A stretch of DNA of 11,471 nucleotides from positions 1-11,471 of the forward strand of contig CAXQRU010000109.1 in NCBI GenBank assembly GCA_964226685.1, written 5' to 3'. Below the pieces are notes generated by a model. It was not told the DNA's origin, did not search any database, and saw only the letters and a list, made by a program, of their open reading frames with translations. This document shows, in pieces, positions 1 through 5,876 of the stretch (the stretch's first letter is position 1; each line of letters opens with the position of its first letter). The position numbers and the translations under genes are program-made. The stretch comes from CAXQRU01 sp964226685 (GTDB lineage Bacteria > Pseudomonadota > Gammaproteobacteria > Pseudomonadales > Cellvibrionaceae).

Positions 1-179
1 AATAAACACCCACAGATTCTCCGGAAGACCCAAAAATGAAGAAACAAAGACTAACTATGATTCTTGCCCATCCTTAAAAAGATTGATCGATAACTACAAA
101 AAATTATCACGAAATAGATCAGGATAAAATGAGCTAGTCTTTGACAAAAGAAAAGGCAGCGGTTTTTGAGAGATTTGGT

Positions 180-323
180 ATGAAAGCAGAAGTTTTAGCG
201 CAAAACATCCAAGAGCAAATTCGAACCAGATCAAAGTTTCATCCCCTCCAACGGGGGGGTAAAGGTTGCTTTCGCCTCAATATCGAGGGAAATGGATCAA
301 CATTGAACGATAGGGATTTCTGA
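180..323 (+). CDS. Possible small ORF, 47 aa, function unknown
   Basis: I do not recognise this ORF. An ATG at 180 follows a GAGAG stretch at a plausible ribosome-binding distance of 7 nt. The frame is also open upstream to a TTG at 141, which has no comparable signal. The peptide is hydrophilic and basic, with a Gly/Lys-rich centre (HPLQRGGKGCFRLNIEG). That loosely recalls the core of small RelE-like toxins, but the match is too short to assign. It converges on umuC and overlaps its last 27 bases. It could be a small gene, the decayed 3' end of a larger gene (a stop at 135-137 blocks the frame upstream), or chance. Positions 1-179 hold only a 13-codon ATG ORF at 36-77 and nothing else I can support. 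Confidence 0.22.
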   Translation: MKAEVLAQNIQEQIRTRSKFHPLQRGGKGCFRLNIEGNGSTLNDRDF

Positions 324-1544
324 CCATTTAGTCAAATAATTAGGGGATAAAAATTCACGTTTCATCTGCCAAGTACCACCAAGCTGCCTTGCAGGTTTAA
401 CGGTAATATGGCCATAGCGTTGATTAATGTTTTCCATTGCAGAGAGAAGACGTTCATCGCAGCAAGTCTCTTTAAAGAAATTTCCTTGCTCAAACGATTG
501 AGTGGATATATTTGAGAAAATAACGCCGGCCTTAGAGTATCGAAAACCCTCTTTGAAAATTGATTCGACTAAACGAGCCGCCTCTCTGGCTATTTTTCTA
601 GTATCATCAATTGGTGGGTCAAACACCATATGAATGGCAGGGCAATAATAAGGCTGGGCAGAATCATGGCGGCTGGTTTTAATAAATACCGTTAAGGTTC
701 CAAGCAAGCTTTTCTGCTTTCGTAGTTTTTCACAAGCTCTTGTTGCATACATGGATACCGCTCTTTTTAAATCGGCAATATCCGTAACCTTTTGACCAAA
801 AGAGCGAGAGCTAATAATTTGTTTTTTATCTGGAGCATCCACCTCAAATGCGATTTCAGGGATACCATTAAGCTCATTCACGGTTCGAGCCAAAACCACC
901 CCGCCCACTTTCCTCGCAGTAGAGACTGAAATAGTTGATAACTCCGCAGCCGTTGCAACCCCTATTTTTGCTAAACGACTCGACAAACCTTTTGATACTC
1001 CCCAGACATCTGTAACAGCAAGACGTTGACACAACCACTGCCATTTATTTTTTGCATCAAGGACACAGACTCCATTTAGACTGGGGTAAATCTTTGAAGC
1101 CTTATTGGCCAATTTTGCTAAGGTTTTGGTGGGCGCAATACCCACGCCCATCGGAATTCGTTGTTCACGCCACACTCTTCTACGAAGATGCTGGCCAAAC
1201 TGATTCAGATCCGTAATGCCAGACAAATCAAGAAAGGCTTCATCAATACTGTATACCTCCGCCATAGGAGCTTCTTCATTAAGTATGGCCATAATGCGCC
1301 GGCTCACCAAGGCATACAGTGTGTAGTTAGAGCTAAATACCACCACTCCTTGCTTCTTGATGAGCGTTTCTTGTTGAAAATATGGCGCAAACTTTTTAAT
1401 ACCTAGTGCCAACGCCTCCTTGGTACAGGCCACCACACATCCATCATTATTACTCAACACCGCCACTCGCCTGTGATGGAGATCAGGGCGAAAAATTAGC
1501 TCGCAAGAAGCATAGAAGGACTCCATATCACACAAAGCAATCAT
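297..1544 (-). CDS. umuC: UmuC, catalytic subunit of DNA polymerase V (Y-family translesion polymerase)
   Basis: This is the Y-family polymerase that, with processed UmuD (UmuD'2C), copies past DNA lesions during the SOS response. The ATG at 1544 overlaps the umuD stop as ATGA. It gives 415 aa starting MIALCDMESFYASCE, and this start places the catalytic acids at Asp6, Asp101 and Glu102 (SIDEAFLDLSG), the positions known in E. coli UmuC. A GTG 18 bases upstream would add six residues of poor similarity. Palm, fingers, thumb and little-finger regions are all present, and the C-terminus (GGTWQMKREFLSPNYLTKW) is that of full-length UmuC (about 420 aa). The region where the beta-clamp motif lies in relatives reads QGNFF at about residues 353-357, a degenerate version of QLxLF. 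Expression is presumably coupled to umuD from the SOS promoter. No clear terminator follows the stop. Confidence 0.96.
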   Translation of the reverse strand: MIALCDMESFYASCELIFRPDLHHRRVAVLSNNDGCVVACTKEALALGIKKFAPYFQQETLIKKQGVVVFSSNYTLYALVSRRIMAILNEEAPMAEVYSIDEAFLDLSGITDLNQFGQHLRRRVWREQRIPMGVGIAPTKTLAKLANKASKIYPSLNGVCVLDAKNKWQWLCQRLAVTDVWGVSKGLSSRLAKIGVATAAELSTISVSTARKVGGVVLARTVNELNGIPEIAFEVDAPDKKQIISSRSFGQKVTDIADLKRAVSMYATRACEKLRKQKSLLGTLTVFIKTSRHDSAQPYYCPAIHMVFDPPIDDTRKIAREAARLVESIFKEGFRYSKAGVIFSNISTQSFEQGNFFKETCCDERLLSAMENINQRYGHITVKPARQLGGTWQMKREFLSPNYLTKWSEIPIVQC

Positions 1545-1960
1545 TGAGGATTGATGGCCCACGTAACGACTCCTTGCAGTACTAACTCGATATCATCAGT
1601 GATAGCGATGGCTGGAAACTCTGGGTTGGCTGAAAGCAAAAGGCGCTTTTTTTTATCGAGAATTTTACAGGTTAGCTCGCCATTAACGGCAGCAATCACC
1701 GTAGCACCCTGCTGGTAGGGTTTGCTTCGATCTACCGTTAATATAGCGCCATCTAAAATACCCTTACCTACCATAGAAGAACCCGAGGCTCGCACAAAGT
1801 AAGTGCTACCAGGGTTATCGACCAATAACTCGCTCAAAGTTAATGGCGAACTCAAATAATCATCAGCGGGGGATGGAAAGCCACAAGACACTCGGCTTAG
1901 CTGATATTGAAAAGGGATGCCCCCCTCTTCCAAACTCATACAATAAGAAGAAACACGCAT
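1541..1960 (-). CDS. umuD: UmuD, self-cleaving polymerase V accessory protein (S24 peptidase family)
   Basis: UmuD is a LexA-like protein that RecA filaments induce to cleave itself, giving UmuD', the active partner of UmuC. The product is 139 aa. The cleavage bond is recognisable as Cys26-Gly27 (VSCGFPSPADDY). The Ser/Lys dyad is Ser62 in ASGSSM and Lys99 in VNGELTCKIL, close to Ser60 and Lys97 of E. coli. I chose the ATG at 1960 because TGAGG lies six bases before it. The frame also opens at a TTG at 1972, but that codon overlaps this ribosome-binding site. The stop overlaps the umuC start. A LexA box and promoter lie directly upstream (1979-2021), so SOS control is well supported. Confidence 0.95.
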   Translation of the reverse strand: MRVSSYCMSLEEGGIPFQYQLSRVSCGFPSPADDYLSSPLTLSELLVDNPGSTYFVRASGSSMVGKGILDGAILTVDRSKPYQQGATVIAAVNGELTCKILDKKKRLLLSANPEFPAIAITDDIELVLQGVVTWAINPQ

Positions 1961-1978
1961 GAGATACCTCAAAAAAAT

Positions 1979-1998
1979 AACTGTATATAAAAACAGTA
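1979..1998 (-). promoter_or_regulatory. LexA (SOS) box controlling umuDC
   Basis: The plus strand reads AACTGTATATAAAAACAGTA, an exact CTG-N10-CAG (CTGT-N8-ACAG) LexA operator with an AT-rich centre. It lies 18 bases upstream of the umuD ATG and overlaps the -10 element of the promoter, the usual arrangement for LexA repression. Confidence 0.93.
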
Positions 1999-2021
1999 CA
2001 TCAGAACGAGTTAATTGTCAA
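1993..2021 (-). promoter_or_regulatory. Sigma-70 promoter of umuDC
   Basis: On the minus strand a perfect -35 TTGACA (2016-2021) is followed after exactly 17 bases by TACTGT (1993-1998). TACTGT is a weak -10 that shares bases with the LexA box. The -35 lies inside the last codons of the DUF4166 gene (stop at 2011-2013), so the upstream gene and the SOS promoter are interlocked. Confidence 0.75.
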
Positions 2022-2544
2022 TCTCTGGCTCTAGCCAACCTTCATATCTCACTAAATGCCCAATCAGAGGCAGAGTCACATCCACCAAAAAGCACGCCCT
2101 ACCCTGTGCCTCTGTTTCTTGAGCCACAATTTTTGGGCGCAATAATTTAAAAATAGGAATTCCAAGAAAACGAATACTCTCCACATGCAATTGAAGCCCC
2201 TGTACATTTGCTTGCACATGAAACACCAAGGTAACTGTATTGATTTTTTCATAGAGCTTGCCGTGACTTAGCCATTGAGTTGAGCGAAAAACATCTTCCC
2301 CAAAGCGACGGCTCCAATACTCCCTATCCCCCTGCCTGGTGAAGGTTAATTGTATTGGTACTTCACCTGGACGCGGCAAACCGAGTATCCAGCCCATCAT
2401 TCGAGACAGCCTCCCTCGCCCTCTCGTCACCCTCGACTGGCCGTAAAAACTCAATGATTGGCGAACATCGTGAAGCTGTTGGATAGCCGCTGGCAAGCTA
2501 TTGTAGCTCTCGCCTAAGAGCGTTTTATACAATGGTTCGTGCAC
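2011..2544 (-). CDS. DUF4166 domain protein
   Basis: The 177-aa product matches the DUF4166 pattern along its whole length. It has an N-terminal segment with LPAAIQQLHD, then the VTRGRGRLSRMM / GLPRPGEVPIQLTF core, an EYWSRRFG motif, and the C-terminal LPLIGHLVRYEGWL that ends these proteins. The molecular function of the family is unknown. DUF4166 domains occur fused to, or next to, NAD-dependent epimerase-like proteins, which fits the neighbour two genes upstream. I see no signal peptide or obvious membrane segment. The start is a GTG that overlaps the preceding gene by 20 bases, and the ribosome binding site is weak, so translation is probably coupled. The 3' end carries the umuDC promoter -35. 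Confidence 0.85.
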   Translation of the reverse strand: MHEPLYKTLLGESYNSLPAAIQQLHDVRQSLSFYGQSRVTRGRGRLSRMMGWILGLPRPGEVPIQLTFTRQGDREYWSRRFGEDVFRSTQWLSHGKLYEKINTVTLVFHVQANVQGLQLHVESIRFLGIPIFKLLRPKIVAQETEAQGRACFLVDVTLPLIGHLVRYEGWLEPEIDN

Positions 2545-2923
2545 GAGCCCAGGCCTGCCATAACATCACACCAAAAGGAATGATCCAGATAAGGTCATTG
2601 GTAATAATAGTCACTCCCGCCTTCCACGTAAAAACACCTTGATAGACGCCATAGATAAAACTAATTGGCCCAAGTATACGCCCCAATAAACCAGCAAAAA
2701 CAATCGGCCAATGGCGTAAAGGGTTATGCCCCGCAGCAATATAAGCCGCACCGAACACGGCGATCATCATACCAATACATTGAAATAATGCGGGGTACTG
2801 GGGCGCCTCCATATCCGCTAACAAAAATAATTCATTCGGGTACAAGGAGACAGCAATCCCCCAAGCTATATTATAAATTCCCGCTAAATAAAGCGTAATG
2901 CACATCCATTTAGGCGATGTCAT
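2525..2923 (-). CDS. Small four-helix membrane protein
   Basis: The 132-aa product has four predicted transmembrane helices at about residues 8-27, 45-64, 72-94 and 107-125. Between them are conserved-looking features: ALFQCIGMM, NPLRHWPIVFAGLLGRILGP and TNDLIWWIP-like TNDLIWIIP. This pattern belongs to a widespread family of small integral membrane proteins of unknown function, often mislabelled alkyl hydroperoxide reductase in databases; no peroxidase cysteine motif is present. The ATG at 2923 follows a good GAGAGG ribosome binding site and overlaps the end of the SDR gene by 14 bases. It also overlaps the DUF4166 gene downstream. The three genes therefore look like one co-translated unit, and the proteins may act together at the membrane, though that role is inferred only from gene order. 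Confidence 0.85.
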   Translation of the reverse strand: MTSPKWMCITLYLAGIYNIAWGIAVSLYPNELFLLADMEAPQYPALFQCIGMMIAVFGAAYIAAGHNPLRHWPIVFAGLLGRILGPISFIYGVYQGVFTWKAGVTIITNDLIWIIPFGVMLWQAWARARTIV

Positions 2924-4349
2924 GCTGACCTCTCAATAGTTGATTTAATGCTGATTCAATCGTGGGATACTGGAATTGATAACCATGATCCAAGAGTTTT
3001 TGTGGCAATACTTTTTGGCCTTTGAGCAACAGCTCTTCACCCATTTCGCCTAACATTAAGCGCAAACTGATCGAGGGAATCGACATAAAAACTGGACGCT
3101 TAAGGGCTTTTCCCAAGGCCTTAGTGAAAACCGCATTGGTCACTGGCTCAGGCGCTGTGATATTCACTGGCCCCTCAATTGTGTGGTTGATGATCGTACC
3201 GATAATGCCGATGACATCATCAATATGGATCCATGACATCCATTGTTTGCCAGAGCCCATTTTTCCTCCTAAACCAAACTCAAAAGGAAATAGCATTTGT
3301 GCCAAAGCGCCTCCTTCTGTGCCTAACACAATACCCGTACGGAGGTTGGCCACACGAACCCCATACTGGCTCGCTTGCGCCGCTATGGCCTCCCATTGTC
3401 GGCATAAATCATGGGGCAATTTGTGCTCGGCAGGGCCTGAGTCTTCAGTAAACGTTTGATCAAGATGGCTACCATAATAGCCAATCGCCGAACCATTGAT
3501 GAGCAGTGAGGGCCTGCAATCGACATTAGCAATATAATCAATCAATGCATGAGTCATATTGAGGCGGCTATCGTAAATGGCTTGCTTTTTCTTTTTAGTC
3601 CAGCGGCCATTGCCAATAGGCTCTCCCGCCAGATTGATAATAACGTCATAGTGATCGGCATAGCGGATCTCATCGATTAGGGTGATTTCGCCCTTAAACA
3701 TAGCCGCTGTGCGAGTTTTGTCACGAGTCAACACGGTGACATGATGGCCATCATTGATCAGCGCTTGCCCAAGGCGGGAGCCAATAAAACCACTGCCACC
3801 GGTGATCAGCACTCTCTGCTTAGGCACTACTAATTGAATACTCGATAATATTGAAGGGCTATTTCGGTGTGCACTCACCCAGTCACGGATAGACCAAAGT
3901 GAGACACCCAGGACAAAAAAAGCCATGATATAAGACCAAATACCATAATGCACCGCCACAAATTGGCTTGGCGCAACAGACCACTCCAATAGTTCGGGAA
4001 TCAGTAAGGCTAAAATCGCACCGTAATTAATCGCCAGAATGGTATGGGTAATTCGCTCACTCGCAGGCAAGCGGCGGGTTTGATCCTCAACGACAAAATC
4101 CCAAAGCGTCAACAGTACTTCGGTGATCAAGATGGCCATAAACAACCAAGCCCAGAGGCCTTGCCATTGGAGCCAACCGAGGGAGATAAAGATAATGGCA
4201 TAGAAAAAATTACGAACACTGTGTATCCATAATTCCTGGCGAGCCGTTGGCCGCCATGGCAGGCGCTCCTTAAACTCATGGTGATAGAGTGTATCGAAGG
4301 CTCCCAATAAGCCTTGCAGGGTCACCATTAAGAGGATGATATCCACCAC
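2910..4349 (-). CDS. Membrane-anchored TIGR01777-family SDR protein (YfcH-like) with C-terminal DUF1731
   Basis: This is a 479-aa fusion. Residues 1 to about 160 form a multi-helix membrane region with hydrophobic stretches at about 3-19, 47-83, 105-121 and 137-153. Residues 178-390 are an atypical short-chain dehydrogenase/epimerase with a Rossmann motif (ITGGSGFIG, 182-190), INLAGEPIGNGRWT (238-251), NGSAIGYYG (285-293) and WIHIDDVIGI (373-382), all hallmarks of TIGR01777/YfcH. The end (about 395-470, TAPEPVTNAVFTKALG to the final helix) is DUF1731. The substrate is not known for this family. Standard YfcH is about 300 aa, so the membrane part is extra. The start is one of two adjacent GTG codons (4349 or 4346) behind AGGAG; 4346 has the better spacing of 7. 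It is the first gene of an overlapping three-gene unit. Confidence 0.88.
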   Translation of the reverse strand: MVDIILLMVTLQGLLGAFDTLYHHEFKERLPWRPTARQELWIHSVRNFFYAIIFISLGWLQWQGLWAWLFMAILITEVLLTLWDFVVEDQTRRLPASERITHTILAINYGAILALLIPELLEWSVAPSQFVAVHYGIWSYIMAFFVLGVSLWSIRDWVSAHRNSPSILSSIQLVVPKQRVLITGGSGFIGSRLGQALINDGHHVTVLTRDKTRTAAMFKGEITLIDEIRYADHYDVIINLAGEPIGNGRWTKKKKQAIYDSRLNMTHALIDYIANVDCRPSLLINGSAIGYYGSHLDQTFTEDSGPAEHKLPHDLCRQWEAIAAQASQYGVRVANLRTGIVLGTEGGALAQMLFPFEFGLGGKMGSGKQWMSWIHIDDVIGIIGTIINHTIEGPVNITAPEPVTNAVFTKALGKALKRPVFMSIPSISLRLMLGEMGEELLLKGQKVLPQKLLDHGYQFQYPTIESALNQLLRGQHDIA

Positions 4350-4451
4350 TCCACTCCTATTTACTCACATGATAAATTACCGCACATGCTAGCATAATTG
4401 AAACACGGACTGGCTACTATTAACCTAGCAAACCGATAGATTGTCCTGGAA

Positions 4452-4470
4452 AACCCCTATTTTTAGGGTT
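4452..4470 (-). terminator. Hairpin, possible weak terminator downstream of the small ORF
   Basis: The plus strand folds as AACCC(C)TA, loop TTTT, TAGGGTT. Read on the minus strand the stem is followed by only a short T run (TTTT in total), so it is a poor intrinsic terminator at best. A second small hairpin (CCGC / GCGG, 4475-4489) lies immediately before it in the direction of minus-strand transcription. Confidence 0.3.
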
Positions 4471-4580
4471 CGCACCGCCTTGCAAGCGGCTCCGGCACAT
4501 CCTTGTGATATTAATCAATTACTTATTCAAACAAATTCATACAAAAGATCATGTTGTTTTTTGAACAGGCATCAATTCAA

Positions 4581-4615
4581 TTATCCACAGATCCTGGGTA
4601 TAAGTTTGTGGTTAA
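4581..4615. promoter_or_regulatory. DnaA-box pair (perfect TTATCCACA plus a one-mismatch inverted box)
   Basis: Positions 4581-4589 read TTATCCACA, the consensus DnaA box. Positions 4607-4615 read TGTGGTTAA, the reverse complement of TTAACCACA, one mismatch from consensus. Between them 4595-4603 (TGGGTATAA) is a two-mismatch inverted copy. GATC occurs at 4547-4550 and next to the first box. An AT-rich, T-tract-containing stretch lies just to the left. The layout resembles a small origin or a DnaA-titration/regulatory site. No dnaA, dnaN, mnmG or plasmid rep gene is in the window, so its function is unproven. Confidence 0.45.
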
Positions 4616-4679
4616 ACTGTGAGAGTGTTTATCTGGACAAGGATTCTCTGCTGCGGCTCAGACATGAATAGATTTTGTG

Positions 4680-4826
4680 CTAAGGTGCCAAACCAATGAA
4701 GAGTGCAAAAAAAACCCAAGTAATTGAGCCGTCCGGTTGACGAAAGGCTTTGTAAAGGACCGCTGTCCATTTACCATTTACACACTTTCCCACTACTTTA
4801 GTAGCACCTGTATAGCCTGTTTTCAT
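4680..4826 (-). CDS. Small ORF, 48 aa, function unknown
   Basis: The ATG at 4826 follows GGAGA at a good ribosome-binding distance. The frame encodes 48 residues beginning MKTGYTGATKVVGKCVNGKW and ending in a hydrophobic segment (about residues 35-47, ITWVFFALFIGLA). The N-terminal two thirds are basic with one cysteine (Cys15); the end looks like a short membrane-associating helix. I do not recognise the family. An AT-rich TATATT lies 18 bases upstream of the start as a possible -10, without a good -35. The ORF sits 243 bases downstream of the thioesterase gene on the same strand, so it could be the last gene of that operon or an independent transcript. The strong start context is the main evidence that it is translated. 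Confidence 0.45.
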   Translation of the reverse strand: MKTGYTGATKVVGKCVNGKWTAVLYKAFRQPDGSITWVFFALFIGLAP

Positions 4827-5015
4827 AAAATTTCTCCATGAAAAATATATGTTGAAATAAACCTAAGTAATTATCGCACCCATAAGGATATCGATTCGGA
4901 AGGACATCAGCCCTTTAGCACAATCACTTTGTAAAATGACGATACTAAAAGACTAAAAATCAATAGGTTAGGTAATAAGCGGAGTCAAACTGAAGAAATC
5001 AGCCTGGCTGCATTT

Positions 5016-5042
5016 GGGGAACTCATTGTAACGCAGCTCCCC
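5016..5042 (-). terminator. Stem-loop just downstream of the thioesterase gene
   Basis: On the minus strand GGGGAGCT (5042-5035) pairs with AGTTCCCC (5023-5016). The eight-pair stem includes one G-U pair, and the loop is 11 bases. It begins 26 bases after the thioesterase stop. The sequence after the stem is not T-rich, so this is either a Rho-type end or transcript-stabilising hairpin, or only a weak terminator. A CAGCCTGGCTG palindrome (5000-5010) follows. Confidence 0.4.
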
Positions 5043-5068
5043 TATTATCTCTTTTAAATATATCCGTG

Positions 5069-5875
5069 TCAAATTGCGCCAACATTAATGCCACTAATAT
5101 ACTGATTAATCAATGCCGTTAGCTGTTGGCCAACACTGGGTACCAGCCAATAAAAATGATCTCCTTCAAGCACATGGTGCTGCACCTTATTGGTACTCAA
5201 CTCCTGCCACTGTTGAATTTGTTCAGGACTGACATCAGCATCATCTTTTCCGGTAAATGTGGCTAAAGGACAGTCCAGCTGGATCGGGGCCTCTAAACGA
5301 TAAGTTTCCAATAAACAATAGTCCGCTCTTATCATGGGCAAAATAAGATTTCTCATTTCATCGTCTTCAAGTAAAACATCTGGCATCCGCCCGAAGCGAT
5401 TTATTTCAGCAATCAATTCTGCATCCGAGGATTTGTGAAATTGGCTTATGGCTGACAAGCATGGAGATCGCCGACCAGATACTAATAAAGCCGCCAATTT
5501 ACGCTGATGATTGCATTGCAGGCGCCTGGCGACATCATAAGCCAACATCGAACCCATACTATGCCCAAAAAAAACCAATGGAGTCTGCCTTGAATACTTT
5601 TTCAAGATTTCACATACAATGGCTTCACAGACGATGTCAACATCCATTTCTGGAATCTCTTTGATCCGCAACTCTCGCCCAGGTAACAATACCGCACTGA
5701 TATCAATGGTATCTGGAAAGCTATTTCTCCATGGCTGATAAGCCATAGTGCCTCCACCGGCAAAAGGAAAGCAAATAAGCTTAATTGGAGCTTGATCTCT
5801 TCGCGATAAGGAGTGAATCCAACTATCGTTCTGCTCGAGTGGGTTTGAGCCATGAATTTTAGATTTAATTTCCAC
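5069..5875 (-). CDS. Type II thioesterase (GrsT/RifR-like alpha/beta hydrolase)
   Basis: The 268-aa product is a stand-alone thioesterase of the kind that clears stalled or wrong acyl groups from the phosphopantetheine arms of polyketide and nonribosomal peptide synthases. Family landmarks are in order: LICFPFAGGGTMAYQPW (33-49), LPGRELRIKE (64-73), the nucleophile elbow GHSMG with Ser106, the acid-containing TGKDDADVSP (208-217), and the catalytic His240 in LEGDHFYWL. Length is normal for the family (about 240-270). It is cytoplasmic, with no signal peptide. The start is a GTG after a GAGAGAG ribosome-binding stretch, one base after the stop of the GMC gene, so the two are almost certainly co-translated. 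No synthase is in the window; the partner assembly line is inferred to lie upstream, beyond the right edge. Confidence 0.93.
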   Translation of the reverse strand: MEIKSKIHGSNPLEQNDSWIHSLSRRDQAPIKLICFPFAGGGTMAYQPWRNSFPDTIDISAVLLPGRELRIKEIPEMDVDIVCEAIVCEILKKYSRQTPLVFFGHSMGSMLAYDVARRLQCNHQRKLAALLVSGRRSPCLSAISQFHKSSDAELIAEINRFGRMPDVLLEDDEMRNLILPMIRADYCLLETYRLEAPIQLDCPLATFTGKDDADVSPEQIQQWQELSTNKVQHHVLEGDHFYWLVPSVGQQLTALINQYISGINVGAI

Positions 5876-5876
5876 C

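Larger units (their letters stand above)
4350..4679. other. Intergenic stretch upstream of the SDR gene
   Basis: There is no supportable gene here; a plus-strand frame at 4441-4671 is low-complexity and has no family resemblance. The region must contain the promoter of the SDR operon, but I see no convincing -35/-10 pair. It holds a 10-bp perfect palindrome ATGCTAGCAT (4386-4395), two adjacent hairpins (4452-4470 and 4475-4489), an AT-rich tract (about 4506-4580) and the DnaA-box pair described separately. Confidence 0.6.

Noticed and set aside
241..258. CCCC/GGGG run near the end of umuC as a terminator
   Set aside because: The stem is only about four secure pairs and no T tract follows on either strand.
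1961..1972. TTG at 1972 as the umuD start
   Set aside because: It overlaps the TGAGG ribosome binding site that serves the ATG at 1960, and the added residues have no counterpart in UmuD.
3022..3459. 145-codon plus-strand frame
   Set aside because: It is antisense to the well-supported SDR gene and shows no family resemblance.
4465..4478. GGTTCGCACC as a tRNA T-arm
   Set aside because: No acceptor, D or anticodon arm can be built around it, so the resemblance is limited to this short motif.
4441..4671. 76-codon plus-strand frame in the intergenic region
   Set aside because: It has no convincing start signal or family resemblance and runs through hairpins and the DnaA boxes.
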